NCBI GenBank assembly: GCA_963816855.1
Contig: CAWFMA010000040.1
Location: 11,319 to 75,318 of the forward strand
DNA length: 64,000 bases
Reading direction: 5' to 3'
DNA from: DASTFP01 sp963816855
Lineage (GTDB): Bacteria; Verrucomicrobiota; Verrucomicrobiia; Chthoniobacterales; Terrimicrobiaceae
The translations under genes were made by a program, and so were the position numbers. The first letter of the stretch is position 1, and every line of letters begins with the position of its first letter. Below are positions 45,118 through 54,187 of this stretch, piece after piece. The notes below the pieces were generated by a model. That model was not told the origin of the DNA. It was given only the letters and a program-made list of their open reading frames with translations, and did no database searches.

Positions 45118-46488
45118 TCAGTTGATTGCGTGTTTGGTGATGTTGAGCTCTTTGAGCCGGCGGTGGAGCGTGCGCCGGCTGATCCCCAGGGCCCTAGCAG
45201 CGTCGGTGCGATTTCCTCCGCTTTCCTCAAGGGCGCGGAAGATAAGGTTTCGCTCCGTGCGGTGCAAATTCAATCCTTGCTCTTCCTGGGATTTGGCTTC
45301 CGACGGGGGTGCCGGCCGCCGCAAGAATGCCGGCAGATCGTGGATTCCGATCTTGGAGGTGTTGCACATCACCACGGCGTGCTCGATCGCCCCGCGCAGT
45401 TCGCGCACGTTGCCCGGCCAGTTGTATTCGACCAGGCGAGCCATCGCTTCGGGAGCCAGCGTCCGGAAAGGTTTGCCGTTCTCCTTGGCGGATTCCTTGA
45501 GAAAGGCCTGTGCAAGGAGCGGAATGTCCTCTTTTCTGGTGCGGAGAGGAGGCATCGTTAACGGAACGACGTTCAAACGAAAAAATAGATCGTCCCGAAA
45601 CTTCCCCTCCGCCACCAGCGCGGCGAGATCTTTGTTCGTGGCGGCAATGAGACGCACGTCGGCCTGCAAGGTTTGATTTCCCCCGACGCGTTCAAATGTG
45701 CGTTCGCCGAGAACCCGCAGAATCTTGACCTGCGTATTCGCATCGATTTCGCCAATCTCGTCCAGGAACAGGGTTCCCCCGGAAGCCTGTTCGAACCGTC
45801 CGATACGCCGTTCAAAAGCCCCGGTAAATGCGCCCCGCTCGTGCCCGAACAGCTCGCTTTCAAGGAGTTGCTCTGAGAATGCTTTGCAATGTACCGCGAT
45901 GAATTTCTTGCCTGCACGGGTGCTGAGGGCGTGAATCGCTTGCGCCGCCAGCTCCTTGCCGGTCCCGGTTTCGCCTTGGATGAGCACCGTCGCTCGCGAG
46001 GGCGCAACTTGCTTGATCGTTTCGAAAACCTCAAGCATTGCCGGCGAATGCCCGATGATGCTTTCCAATCCCGCCCGGCGGCTGACTTGCTGACGCAGCT
46101 CGACGTTTTCCCTTCGCACCTCTCGCTCGCGCAGTGCGCGCTGAATGAGCATCTCCAGCCGATCAATATTCACCGGCTTCGTTACGAAATCATACGCCCC
46201 GCGCTTCATCGCCTCCACAGCCGTATCCACTGAACCGTAGGCGGTCATGATGATGCAGATCGGCGGGCGCGGCAGCTTCAGCGCCTTTTCCATCAGATCC
46301 ATTCCATCTTCAGCGCCAAGACGCAAATCTGCCACCAACACGTCCGCGGGATCAGCCTCCAACGCTGCCAAAGCGCCCGCGATGTCCGCAGCGACGTAGA
46401 CCTCGTAGTGGTCTTCCAAAGCATCACGAAGGCCATCTCGAGTGTTCTTTTCATCATCAACGATCAGAAGTGTTCTCGAAAGTGCCAT
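45118..46488 (-). CDS. Sigma-54-dependent response regulator (NtrC family)
   Basis: A 456-residue regulator with receiver, AAA+ and Fis-type domains. The receiver has phospho-acceptor Asp54 in VADLRLG with acidic DDE at residues 11-13. The AAA+ domain has Walker A GETGTGKELAAQ, the sigma-54 contact loop ERGAFTGAF and the R-finger region RLIAATNKDL. The C-terminal helix-turn-helix is DAARALGISRRTLHRRLKEL. It activates sigma-54 promoters upon phosphorylation. No histidine kinase gene is adjacent, so its partner is unlinked. A truncated xseB-like ORF reading through its 3' end is not real. Confidence 0.95.
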   Translation of the reverse strand: MALSRTLLIVDDEKNTRDGLRDALEDHYEVYVAADIAGALAALEADPADVLVADLRLGAEDGMDLMEKALKLPRPPICIIMTAYGSVDTAVEAMKRGAYDFVTKPVNIDRLEMLIQRALREREVRRENVELRQQVSRRAGLESIIGHSPAMLEVFETIKQVAPSRATVLIQGETGTGKELAAQAIHALSTRAGKKFIAVHCKAFSEQLLESELFGHERGAFTGAFERRIGRFEQASGGTLFLDEIGEIDANTQVKILRVLGERTFERVGGNQTLQADVRLIAATNKDLAALVAEGKFRDDLFFRLNVVPLTMPPLRTRKEDIPLLAQAFLKESAKENGKPFRTLAPEAMARLVEYNWPGNVRELRGAIEHAVVMCNTSKIGIHDLPAFLRRPAPPSEAKSQEEQGLNLHRTERNLIFRALEESGGNRTDAARALGISRRTLHRRLKELNITKHAIN

Positions 46489-46540
46489 TTTGTCGCAACC
46501 GATAGGGTCTCCGCCGGGAAAATCAAGGGCTATTTTTCTG

Positions 46541-48682
46541 TTAACTCGCCGACTTGGCGATCTTGGCCTTCGATTGCTCCAGGAAGGACCGAACGTGGAG
46601 ATGCTCAGGCATCTTCATCTCGGGGTCTTTGGAAAAAAGGGCCTTCGCCAAGGCTGCGCTTTCGGTCATGATTTCCGAGTCGCGGACTAGGTCTCCGAGC
46701 TTCAGGGGAGGCAGTCCGCTTTGCGCGGTTCCCAACACATCGCCGGGTCCACGCAGACGGAAATCGGTTTCCGCGATTTTAAAGCCGTCCGTCGTTCGCT
46801 CCAGGGCGGCAAGTTTTTCGCGGGAGGCTTCCTCGAGTTTTGAATCGTGAAGCAGGATGCAATACGACTTGTGTTCTCCCCGGCCGATTCGGCCTCGCAG
46901 TTGATGGAGTTGAGCCAGGCCGAAGCGCTCGGCGTTTTCGACGAGGAGGATATTCGCGTTCGGGACGTCGATTCCGACTTCGACAACGGTCGTGGTGATA
47001 AGGGCGGCCAGTTGGCCGGAGTGAAATTTTGCGACGGTCGCCTCCTTTTCCTCGGGCGGCATTCGTCCATGAAGCAGCCCAACGGCGTGCGGCGCCAGCA
47101 GTTCTTTCCATTTCTCAAATTCCGCTTTCGCGGATTTCATGAGAAGTTTCTGAGACTCCTCCACCAGCGGATACACGACATAGGCCTGGCGCCCGAACTC
47201 CAGTTGCTTGCGGACGAACTCAACCACTTGCGGCAATTTCCCGGATTCCCTGATGGCGGTCAGCACAGTTCCGCGATTTGCGGGCTTCTCCCGAAGAGTC
47301 GAGACATCGAGGTCTCCGTAGAGAGTTTGCGCGAGGGTGCGTGGTATCGGGGTCGCGGTCATCGTCAGCACATCGGGAGCGTCTCCTCGGGCGACCATTC
47401 GGGAACGCTGCAAGACGCCGAATTTGTGCTGTTCGTCGATGACGACGAGTCCCAGGTTCTCGAAGGCGCTGGATTCGTAGAGAAGCGCGTGCGTGCCTAC
47501 GACGACCTGGGGGGCCGGCGTGTCGTTCGCGCGCCGCACAGCGTTCCGCCGAAGAGCTGGTTCGCGTGGGACGTCGGAGACCTCCGGCTTGGATGTCTTG
47601 AGAGCTGCGGCGTCGGCGAACAGGGGAAGGGGAGCATTGTCTTCGTTTCGCGCCGCGGTGCGCAGGCCGACCGAAACGTGCAACGGCTCCAGCAGTTTCT
47701 TGAAGCGCAGATAGTGCTGTTCAGCGAGGACCTGCGTCGGCGCCATCAGCGCGGCTTGGAATCCCGCCTCGACCGCCAAGAGCATCGCGGCCAAAGCCAC
47801 GACGGTCTTGCCAGACCCGACATCGCCTTGGAGGAGGCGATTCATGCGATGTGGTTGTGCCAGATCCCGACGGATTTCCTTGATAACTTCGATCTGCGAC
47901 CGCGTCAGCGAATAGGGCAAAGATTTCAACAAGGCCTCAAGAAGCTGACCTTTGCCGGTCTTTGGATCTCCGGAGAGTCTTTGCCAATCCGCCCGCCGGG
48001 CGCGGATGAGGAGCTGAATGGCAAAAAATTCCTCCCGAATGAGCTGATGCCGTGCGGCTTCCAGCCGATCTGCCGTCGGCGGAAAGTGGATGTCGCGGAG
48101 CGGTTCGGACCGCGTCCCGGGAAGCAAGCTCGGAAATGCCGCGAGATCTGCTTCTTCCAGGGCTTGGAAAATCAGGGATCGAAGCAATCTCGGGGAGAGA
48201 CCGTCTCCTCCCGGATACACCGGCACAATTCGATTCATGTGGATCGAAGCATTCTCCTCGTCGTCCACCGTTTCGAACTCCGGGTGGTCAATCACGATTT
48301 GTCGCCCCCGCTTTTTTGGGCGTCCATAGATGACCACCCGCTGGCCGACAGCGATCATCTTTTGGATGTAGGGCATATTGAACCAGCGGCAGGTCAAGGG
48401 CTGGCTGAGAACTCCGCCGGATTCGTTTTCCAAGGTGATCTCGAACATTCGACGCCAACCGCCAAAACGCCTCACGGATCCTTTGGTCGCCACACCGAAA
48501 AGGCATACCGGGCGTTCCATCTCATCGTCCGGAAAATTGTCGAAACGCCGGCGATCTTCGTGCCGGCGCGGGTAGTGCTCGATCAGGTCACGCAGGGTGA
48601 AAAGTCCGAGCCGGGCGAGGGGACCCAGGCGATGGCGCGGCACCCAGCAAAGGTCCGCGATGGGCGTCTCGGGCGGAAGCAT
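46541..48682 (-). CDS. recG: ATP-dependent DNA helicase RecG
   Basis: A 713-residue superfamily 2 helicase. The wedge domain precedes helicase motifs: Walker A LQGDVGSGKTVVA, motif II VIDEQHKFGV, motif III TMTATPIPRTLA, motif VI QLRGRIGRGEHKS, and the C-terminal TRG region. An insert between motifs Ia and II (SKPEVSDVPREPALRRNAVR) is longer than in E. coli RecG. It remodels stalled replication forks and Holliday junctions. ATG at 48682 is used; an upstream TTG at 48700 is possible. Directly downstream of recJ (33 bases). Confidence 0.96.
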   Translation of the reverse strand: MLPPETPIADLCWVPRHRLGPLARLGLFTLRDLIEHYPRRHEDRRRFDNFPDDEMERPVCLFGVATKGSVRRFGGWRRMFEITLENESGGVLSQPLTCRWFNMPYIQKMIAVGQRVVIYGRPKKRGRQIVIDHPEFETVDDEENASIHMNRIVPVYPGGDGLSPRLLRSLIFQALEEADLAAFPSLLPGTRSEPLRDIHFPPTADRLEAARHQLIREEFFAIQLLIRARRADWQRLSGDPKTGKGQLLEALLKSLPYSLTRSQIEVIKEIRRDLAQPHRMNRLLQGDVGSGKTVVALAAMLLAVEAGFQAALMAPTQVLAEQHYLRFKKLLEPLHVSVGLRTAARNEDNAPLPLFADAAALKTSKPEVSDVPREPALRRNAVRRANDTPAPQVVVGTHALLYESSAFENLGLVVIDEQHKFGVLQRSRMVARGDAPDVLTMTATPIPRTLAQTLYGDLDVSTLREKPANRGTVLTAIRESGKLPQVVEFVRKQLEFGRQAYVVYPLVEESQKLLMKSAKAEFEKWKELLAPHAVGLLHGRMPPEEKEATVAKFHSGQLAALITTTVVEVGIDVPNANILLVENAERFGLAQLHQLRGRIGRGEHKSYCILLHDSKLEEASREKLAALERTTDGFKIAETDFRLRGPGDVLGTAQSGLPPLKLGDLVRDSEIMTESAALAKALFSKDPEMKMPEHLHVRSFLEQSKAKIAKSAS

Positions 48683-48715
48683 CAGGGAAGACTCTAGCAA
48701 GTGAAGCGTCCCATT

Positions 48716-50413
48716 TCACGTCGCGGAAACTGCCGGGCGAATGGCGACAATCTGGATTTGCGCATCCAGTCTGCCGTTAAACTCGTTTCGCTCGACGGTG
48801 AAGGCGACGTCCCAGGGGGGCTGGGGCAGCGGTGCTTCGGTGCCGCGGAAATAGATTGCCTGCACGAGGCGGCGTCCCGTCCGGAAACCGACCTTGAGAT
48901 GCTTTTCTCCGAGCAGTCGTGGCTCACCCGCCGGCGTCACCATCCGGGCCGCGAAGATCGGCTGGGAATTTCCGGTCCCGTAAGGCTCGAGCAATTCCTG
49001 GGCCTCGAGAAACGAGAGGGAGACGTCTTCCATGGGCAGCTCCGCATCGAGGCGCAGTTTGGGCGTGAGGATCTCCTCGGTAACGCGTTCACGCGCGGAG
49101 ATTTCAAACGCCCGGCGAAAGTCTTGAAAGCGGTGCTCCAGGACGGTGACGCCGGCCGCCATTTCGTGTCCGCCGAATTTTTCCAGATGGCCCGCGCACT
49201 CCCGCAAGGCCTCGACGAGCGAGAGTCCTTCGATGCTGCGTCCACTCCCTTTGCCGAGTCCGTCACCGTCAAAGCCGACGAGCAGTGTGGGCCGGTGATG
49301 GCGCCGCGTGACGCGCGCCGCGACGATCCCGAGGACTCCATGATGCCACTCGCGGCGGCCGGCGACGATGCTGGCATGGCTCGCCGCGTCGTAGTGCGCC
49401 TCGACCCAGCGTTCGACCTCGACGATGAGCGACCGTTCGATATTTTGCCGGGCGCGATTTTGCCGGTCGAGGCTGTCGGCGAGTTGCGTCGCTTCGCGGA
49501 TGTCGTTGGAGAGCAGGAGTTGGAGGGATTCGAGCGCGGTGCCGAGGCGTCCGGACGCGTTAATGCGCGGGCCGAGGCGGAAGCCCACGTCGCTGCCTCG
49601 GAGCGGCGGGCGTACATTGGAAACGGCCATCAAGGCCGCGAGCCCAGGCCACCGCGTTCTGGCCATCCGTTGCAGCCCGCGATGCACAAAGAGACGATTC
49701 TCCCCGACCAGAGGAACCAGATCCGCGAGAGTCGCCAGGGCGACAACGTCGAGATAATCCTTGAGATCAATGCGTGGATCGGGCGCCTTCTTGAGCAAGG
49801 CGTGGGCGAACTTGAAAGCCACGCCGGCGCTGCACAAATAGTGAAAACCTTCGCCGGCCTTCGGGTTCACCAGCGCGGTGCAACCGGGCCGCTCACTTGA
49901 AATCTCATGGTGGTCGAGAATGATGGCGTCGGCTCCCCGCTGGCGGATATCTGAAACCTCTTTTGCCGAATTTGTGCCGCAGTCCACGGCGATGACCAGG
50001 CTGGGCGAGTGCTCTTCAAAGCAGCGTTCGACCCCGGAAGCGCTGAGCCCGTATCCTTCCTCCGCGCGCAGCGGAAGGAAGCACTTCACGCGCGCGCCCA
50101 AGGCGGTGAGAATGCGATGGAGGAGTGCGATCGACGCGACCCCGTCAACGTCGTAGTCGCCATATAGGACGACGGGCTCGCGGTTCCCGATCGCGCAGCG
50201 AACGCGATCCACGGCTCGTTCCATTTCCGGCAGATTGAAAGGATTCGTGAGCCGTTGCAGACGGGGCTGCAAGAACTCGGCAGCCAGGTCGCATTCTGCC
50301 AACCCATTTCGAACGAGGATCCGGGCGAGGAACTGCGGAACGCTCAATTCACGGCTTACTCGTTCCACCGCGGAATCCGCTTCCGAGCCGGGAAAGATCC
50401 ACCGTTGCTGCAT
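48716..50413 (-). CDS. recJ: Single-stranded-DNA-specific exonuclease RecJ
   Basis: A 565-residue DHH-family nuclease. Catalytic motifs: VVLYGDYDVDGVASIALL (motif I), VIAVDCGTN (motif II), IILDHHEIS (DHH motif III) and the C-terminal GGHEMAAGVTV of DHHA1, followed by an OB-like domain. It degrades single-stranded DNA 5'-3' in recombination and base-excision repair. It sits immediately upstream of recG, giving a recJ-recG repair pair. Confidence 0.96.
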   Translation of the reverse strand: MQQRWIFPGSEADSAVERVSRELSVPQFLARILVRNGLAECDLAAEFLQPRLQRLTNPFNLPEMERAVDRVRCAIGNREPVVLYGDYDVDGVASIALLHRILTALGARVKCFLPLRAEEGYGLSASGVERCFEEHSPSLVIAVDCGTNSAKEVSDIRQRGADAIILDHHEISSERPGCTALVNPKAGEGFHYLCSAGVAFKFAHALLKKAPDPRIDLKDYLDVVALATLADLVPLVGENRLFVHRGLQRMARTRWPGLAALMAVSNVRPPLRGSDVGFRLGPRINASGRLGTALESLQLLLSNDIREATQLADSLDRQNRARQNIERSLIVEVERWVEAHYDAASHASIVAGRREWHHGVLGIVAARVTRRHHRPTLLVGFDGDGLGKGSGRSIEGLSLVEALRECAGHLEKFGGHEMAAGVTVLEHRFQDFRRAFEISARERVTEEILTPKLRLDAELPMEDVSLSFLEAQELLEPYGTGNSQPIFAARMVTPAGEPRLLGEKHLKVGFRTGRRLVQAIYFRGTEAPLPQPPWDVAFTVERNEFNGRLDAQIQIVAIRPAVSAT

Positions 50414-51190
50414 CTAAATGATGTTAGAAGCCATCCGGCCGGATGGCAATTCTTCCTCGTCGCATTCGTCTGCAATCCAAGGGAGCAAGATGGCGGAGAG
50501 TTTACCTCGCAATTTCCTTTTCGAGGCGTTCGTCGTGCCCGGATCTCTCGGAGTTCCGCGCCGCGCCATTTTGCACTTCAACGCGCGAGCACCCATCGAC
50601 GCGAAGGTTCCCGCGGCCCCGCCGACAATGGCCACGAACAGACGAGGTTCAAGCTCGCGCAGGCGGGAGACCTGTCTGCCGAGTTCATCGATCGAGCTGG
50701 CGACCTTGACGCCGAAGGTAACGGGAACCGCATGCTGTCCGTGTGTGCGGCCCGCTATCACCATCTGCGCACTTCGCTCAACGAGGTCAGCCAGGGCTGT
50801 CATGATGAGCCCCAGAAGGAGAAGAATGACCCGATGAACCTTGCGCAAGACCAACACGTCGCCGGCCTGAGTGATGTTTTGCGTGGTTACACCCCAATGT
50901 ACCCAGCCGCCATGCGCTTCGCCTACTACCCGGCTCAGCTCGACGATCAACGGCATCAATGGATGACTCGTCGCGCGATCCCTTCACGGATCCGGTCGAG
51001 ATCCAAGCCCTCGATACTGCACTGTCGCGCGATGGCCTCGGCGGCCTCGCGCGGAATCATTTCAAGATCGGCTTGGGTCAGCGCAAGCGCGGATTCCACT
51101 GTGAGTCATGCCCGCCATCGCTCCTCCGTTTTGAGGAGCGCCCGGATACCGGCGTCGGGTACTCGTGACACGTGAACCGCTCGCTCATAC
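50414..51190 (-). pseudogene. Fumarase/lyase superfamily remnant (adenylosuccinate lyase / CMLE-like)
   Basis: The remnant preserves WLTVESALALTQADLEMIP with an in-frame TGA where the family has Trp, then EAIARQCSIEGLDLDRIREG, then after a frameshift near 50955 HPLMPLIVELSRVVGEAHG, WVHWGVTTQNITQAGDVLVL and IAGRTHGQHAVPVTFG (catalytic HGQ motif). Homology stops at GTFASMGAR, about 50590; the family would need another 250 residues, including the signature GSSAMPHK loop, all absent. The rest of the frame to 50414 is unrelated. A nonsense change, a frameshift and a truncation together mean it is dead. Confidence 0.85.
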
Positions 51191-51279
51191 TCGATACCTC
51201 ATCAGGCAAAATGCTTACGATGTTCTTTCGGGCTTCCCAGCTTGAAGGTTCACCTTTGCTACGCATCCTTTTCTCGGGC

Positions 51280-51990
51280 CTAACCGGCATCGTTGAGTAA
51301 TCGATTCAATTCGGCCGCCAGCCGGGGACCCTCACCACGTTCTTCGTGCTTGAAGTAGACGAATGCATCCGTCCATTTGCTCTTGTGAGCGCGCAAAAAT
51401 TCCGCCCAGCGAGCGACGTCCGCCGGCTGGTAATCCTCACGGCGCAAGCGCAAGTAACCAAAAGTTGCCGTCTCCACGGCGGGCGTCGTAATTTTTGAGC
51501 TTTCCGCGATGCAAAGGGCGGCGTTGTGGGCGCGGAGATTCTCGAAAACCTCGGCGACAAACCATGAGTCGTGCCGAAATTCGAAGGCCGCCCGAATTCC
51601 GTCGGGCAGCTCGTCCAGAAAGGCGCCCAAAACACCCTCGTCTCGTTTGAAGGCCGGTGGCAACTGGAAGAGCAACGGTCCCAGCTTCTGTTCAAGTCCC
51701 TGGATCACACCGAACAGGTAGTTCAACGTGTCGCCGCAATTTCGCAGTTTCGCGAAGTGGGTGACACGTTGGGGCGCCTTCAGGCTGAAGGCAAAGTTTT
51801 CGGGGGTCGATTCGTACCAGTTCTCAATGGTCTTTCCGCTGGGAATTCTCCGGAAGGTGTAGTTGATCTCTGTGGTGGGAAATCGTTCCGCGTAAAACGG
51901 AAGCATTTTGGCGGCGGGCCATCGCTCCGGATAAAATACTTCTCGCCATTCCGGGTACTGGTAGCCCGAGGTGCCGATCCAGAACTTCAT
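51280..51990 (-). CDS. DUF72 domain protein
   Basis: A 236-residue DUF72 (YecE-like) protein: FWIGTSGYQYPEWREVFYPE at the start, FPTTEINYTFRRIPS, FSLKAPQRVTHFAKL, LLFQLPPAFKRDEGVLGAFL and FVYFKHEERGEGPRLAAEL, a TIM-barrel-like family of unknown biochemical function, sometimes linked to iron-sulfur or DNA metabolism by context. It stands alone between the lyase remnant and the second MITE-like element. Confidence 0.93.
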   Translation of the reverse strand: MKFWIGTSGYQYPEWREVFYPERWPAAKMLPFYAERFPTTEINYTFRRIPSGKTIENWYESTPENFAFSLKAPQRVTHFAKLRNCGDTLNYLFGVIQGLEQKLGPLLFQLPPAFKRDEGVLGAFLDELPDGIRAAFEFRHDSWFVAEVFENLRAHNAALCIAESSKITTPAVETATFGYLRLRREDYQPADVARWAEFLRAHKSKWTDAFVYFKHEERGEGPRLAAELNRLLNDAG

Positions 51991-52087
51991 TCAACCATGA
52001 TAGCACGAGCAGCCGGATTGCCTCGGCTTTTCCTGGATTGTCCGAGTAGGAACGACTTCGCTGCTTGCGGCCCGGGAGATCGTGGTC

Positions 52088-52366
52088 TAGGAGACTGTTG
52101 AAATACCCACGCATGCCACGTTGCAGTCAATTTTCGGAAGATCGCCAGAAACCACGCGCAGATCGTGGCCGCAGTGCTCCACGCAACCTTGGCGACAAAG
52201 CGAGGGCCGCAAATTGGCGTAACCCGGAGGACGGGAGATCTTTTGGGCATCTCTCGGCGTCGTTCCTCAGTCACAGCCCGCTCAAGGGATACTCCTTCGT
52301 TCTTCCACCGATATCTGCCTCAAAGAGCTCAACCGTGGCTTACGCGGGTATTTCAGCAGTCGCTTA
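52088..52366. repeat. TA-target MITE-like element, copy 2
   Basis: A 279-base element related to 40992-41297 and in the same orientation, with shared internal blocks and inverted-repeat ends, TA at both extremes. The right end is more diverged (CAGTCGCTTA against CAGTCTCCTA). In both arms the fifth A of the A5 tract is changed so the tract reads AAATA, a paired change relative to copy 1. The right end lies 20 bases before the glutamate dehydrogenase start and so occupies its promoter region. Confidence 0.85.
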
Positions 52367-52385
52367 GGATTGACCGCACCGCAGG

Positions 52386-53621
52386 ATGAGCCCGTTCGAA
52401 CAAACCAACCACTATATCCGCGAGGCCTCTCGCACGATGGACCTCGGAGAAAGAGTCGAACGGCTCCTGCTGACTCCCGAAGGAGAGCACCACGTCACCG
52501 TTCCCATTGAGCGGGACAATGGGGATTTGGCGGTTTTTTCCGGCTATCGGATCCAGCACAATTCCGCGCGCGGCCCCATGAAGGGCGGCCTACGTTATCA
52601 CCCATCGGTGGACGCGGACGAGGTTCGTGCGCTCGCCTCGCTGATGACTTGGAAGACGGCTCTGGTGAACATTCCTTTCGGGGGCGCCAAAGGAGGGATC
52701 GCCGTGGATCCTGCCGGACTGTCCTCCGGCGAAGTGGAGCGCATGACCCGCAAGTTCGTCCAGCGCCTCGGGGAGGAGATCGGCCCGCAAAAAGACATTC
52801 CCGCTCCGGACGTGAACACGAACGCGCAGGTGATGGCTTGGGTGATGGACGAGTACTCCAAGATTCACGGATTTTCTCCGGCGACTGTCACGGGCAAGCC
52901 GCTCGATCTTCACGGTAGCGAAGGCCGTGAGGCTGCGACCGGACGTGGCGTTGTCTTCGTGGCCGAAGAATTCCTCAAGGATTGTGGTTCGACGCTGGAG
53001 GGCGCTCATCTCGCCATCCAGGGTTTCGGAAATGTCGGCTGGTTCGTGGCAATCCTTGCGCATCAACTCGGCGCCAAAATCATGGCGGTCAGCGACGCCT
53101 CGGGGGGAATCTCTTCTCCGCAAGGTCTCAACATCCCGTCGCTGGCGGAATTCGCCCGCCTTCGCCGGCCGCTTTCCGAATACGATGGCGAAAACATTTC
53201 CCGGATTTCCAATGAAGACATCCTGCTGATGCCGGCGGATATCCTCGTCCCCGCGGCGCTGGGCGGAGTATTGACGGCGGAGATTGCCAGGCAGGTCCAG
53301 GCGAAGGCCATCATAGAAGCGGCCAATGCTCCCACTGACCCGGAGGCTGACGAGATTCTTAACGCGCGCGGGATTCCGGTGATTCCCGACATTCTCGCTA
53401 ACGCCGGTGGGGTGACGGCGAGCTATTTCGAGTGGGCGCAGAACATTCAGTGCCTGCGATGGACGGAGGAAGAGGTAAACCACCGCCTCAAGCATATTAT
53501 GACCAGCAGCTATGTCACGGTGCGCAAGTTGAAGAAGCAGCGGAATCTGACCTGGCGCACGGCGGCCTTCATCGTCGCCTTGGGCCGTGTCGCCAAAGCG
53601 ACCGTGCTTCGCGGAATCTAA
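52386..53621 (+). CDS. gdhA: Glu/Leu/Phe/Val dehydrogenase (glutamate dehydrogenase)
   Basis: A 411-residue NAD(P)-dependent amino-acid dehydrogenase of hexameric glutamate-dehydrogenase length. Catalytic N-terminal domain: MKGGLRYHPSVDADEVRALA, MTWKTALVNIPFGGAKGGI with the catalytic Lys, and PAPDVNTNAQVMAWVMDEYS. The Rossmann domain has LAIQGFGNVGWFVA. ITPDILANAGGVTASYFEW is seen as IPVIPDILANAGGV. It interconverts glutamate and 2-oxoglutarate plus ammonia. It is followed 11 bases later by the cyclic-nucleotide-binding gene. MITE copy 2 abuts its upstream region. Confidence 0.93.
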   Translation: MSPFEQTNHYIREASRTMDLGERVERLLLTPEGEHHVTVPIERDNGDLAVFSGYRIQHNSARGPMKGGLRYHPSVDADEVRALASLMTWKTALVNIPFGGAKGGIAVDPAGLSSGEVERMTRKFVQRLGEEIGPQKDIPAPDVNTNAQVMAWVMDEYSKIHGFSPATVTGKPLDLHGSEGREAATGRGVVFVAEEFLKDCGSTLEGAHLAIQGFGNVGWFVAILAHQLGAKIMAVSDASGGISSPQGLNIPSLAEFARLRRPLSEYDGENISRISNEDILLMPADILVPAALGGVLTAEIARQVQAKAIIEAANAPTDPEADEILNARGIPVIPDILANAGGVTASYFEWAQNIQCLRWTEEEVNHRLKHIMTSSYVTVRKLKKQRNLTWRTAAFIVALGRVAKATVLRGI

Positions 53622-53632
53622 GGGCTTTCAAC

Positions 53633-54175
53633 ATGCAGATCGCAATCGACGCCGACACTTTGAAGCAGTTTTTCCGTTTCGTGGAGCTGACCCCCGAGGA
53701 GACCAGGGAAGTGTCCGGCTTGCTGGGAGCCATTGACCTCAAGAGCGGAGAAGTATTGTTCCGCCAGGGAGATCTCTGCACTTCGGTCTACTTGATAATC
53801 TCCGGGAAGGTGGAGATTCGAATAGAAAAATCGGGTGATTCATCGCACAGCCTGGTGACGCTTGGATCCGGCGCCATCCTAGGCGAGATGGGCCCGTTGA
53901 CCGAAGAGCCGCGTGGGGCGACCTGCGTCGCGCTTGGCGAAACCCACCTCGCCGAACTGCCGATCAGCGCCCTTAACGGTGGACTTGAGCGCGGCAGCCG
54001 ATGGGCGACGAAGTTCATCATGGCGACCGCGAAAGTTCTCGCTCAACGTCTTTCCGCAGTGAACAAGGGGACGATTTCCATGATGATCCAGCTGGAGAAG
54101 TCGAAATCGAAAGCCCCCGTGGAGGACGAACTCGAGCGGCTCCGTCGGCGATTGCTTACCGAGTGGTCGTTCTAG
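53633..54175 (+). CDS. Cyclic-nucleotide-binding domain protein
   Basis: A 180-residue protein with one cNMP-binding domain (Crp-like): FRQGDLCTSVYLIISGKVEI, LVTLGSGAILGEMGPLTEEP with the phosphate-binding cassette, and ATCVALGETHLAELP. The helix-turn-helix of Crp/Fnr is absent; after about residue 145 there is only a charged helix (VEDELERLRRRLLTEW). It probably regulates a partner through cyclic nucleotide or ligand binding. ATG at 53633 is taken; the longer frame upstream lies inside the dehydrogenase gene. It likely shares the gdhA transcript. Confidence 0.9.
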   Translation: MQIAIDADTLKQFFRFVELTPEETREVSGLLGAIDLKSGEVLFRQGDLCTSVYLIISGKVEIRIEKSGDSSHSLVTLGSGAILGEMGPLTEEPRGATCVALGETHLAELPISALNGGLERGSRWATKFIMATAKVLAQRLSAVNKGTISMMIQLEKSKSKAPVEDELERLRRRLLTEWSF

Positions 54176-54187
54176 AGCCCACGGGTT

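Noticed and set aside
44994..45230. N-terminal extension of xseB
   Set aside because: The extension is Pro/Ser-rich, overlaps the 3' end of the NtrC-type regulator gene and is not part of the conserved protein.
46847..48697. A plus-strand frame of about 616 codons
   Set aside because: Antisense to recG, whose helicase motifs are complete on the minus strand.
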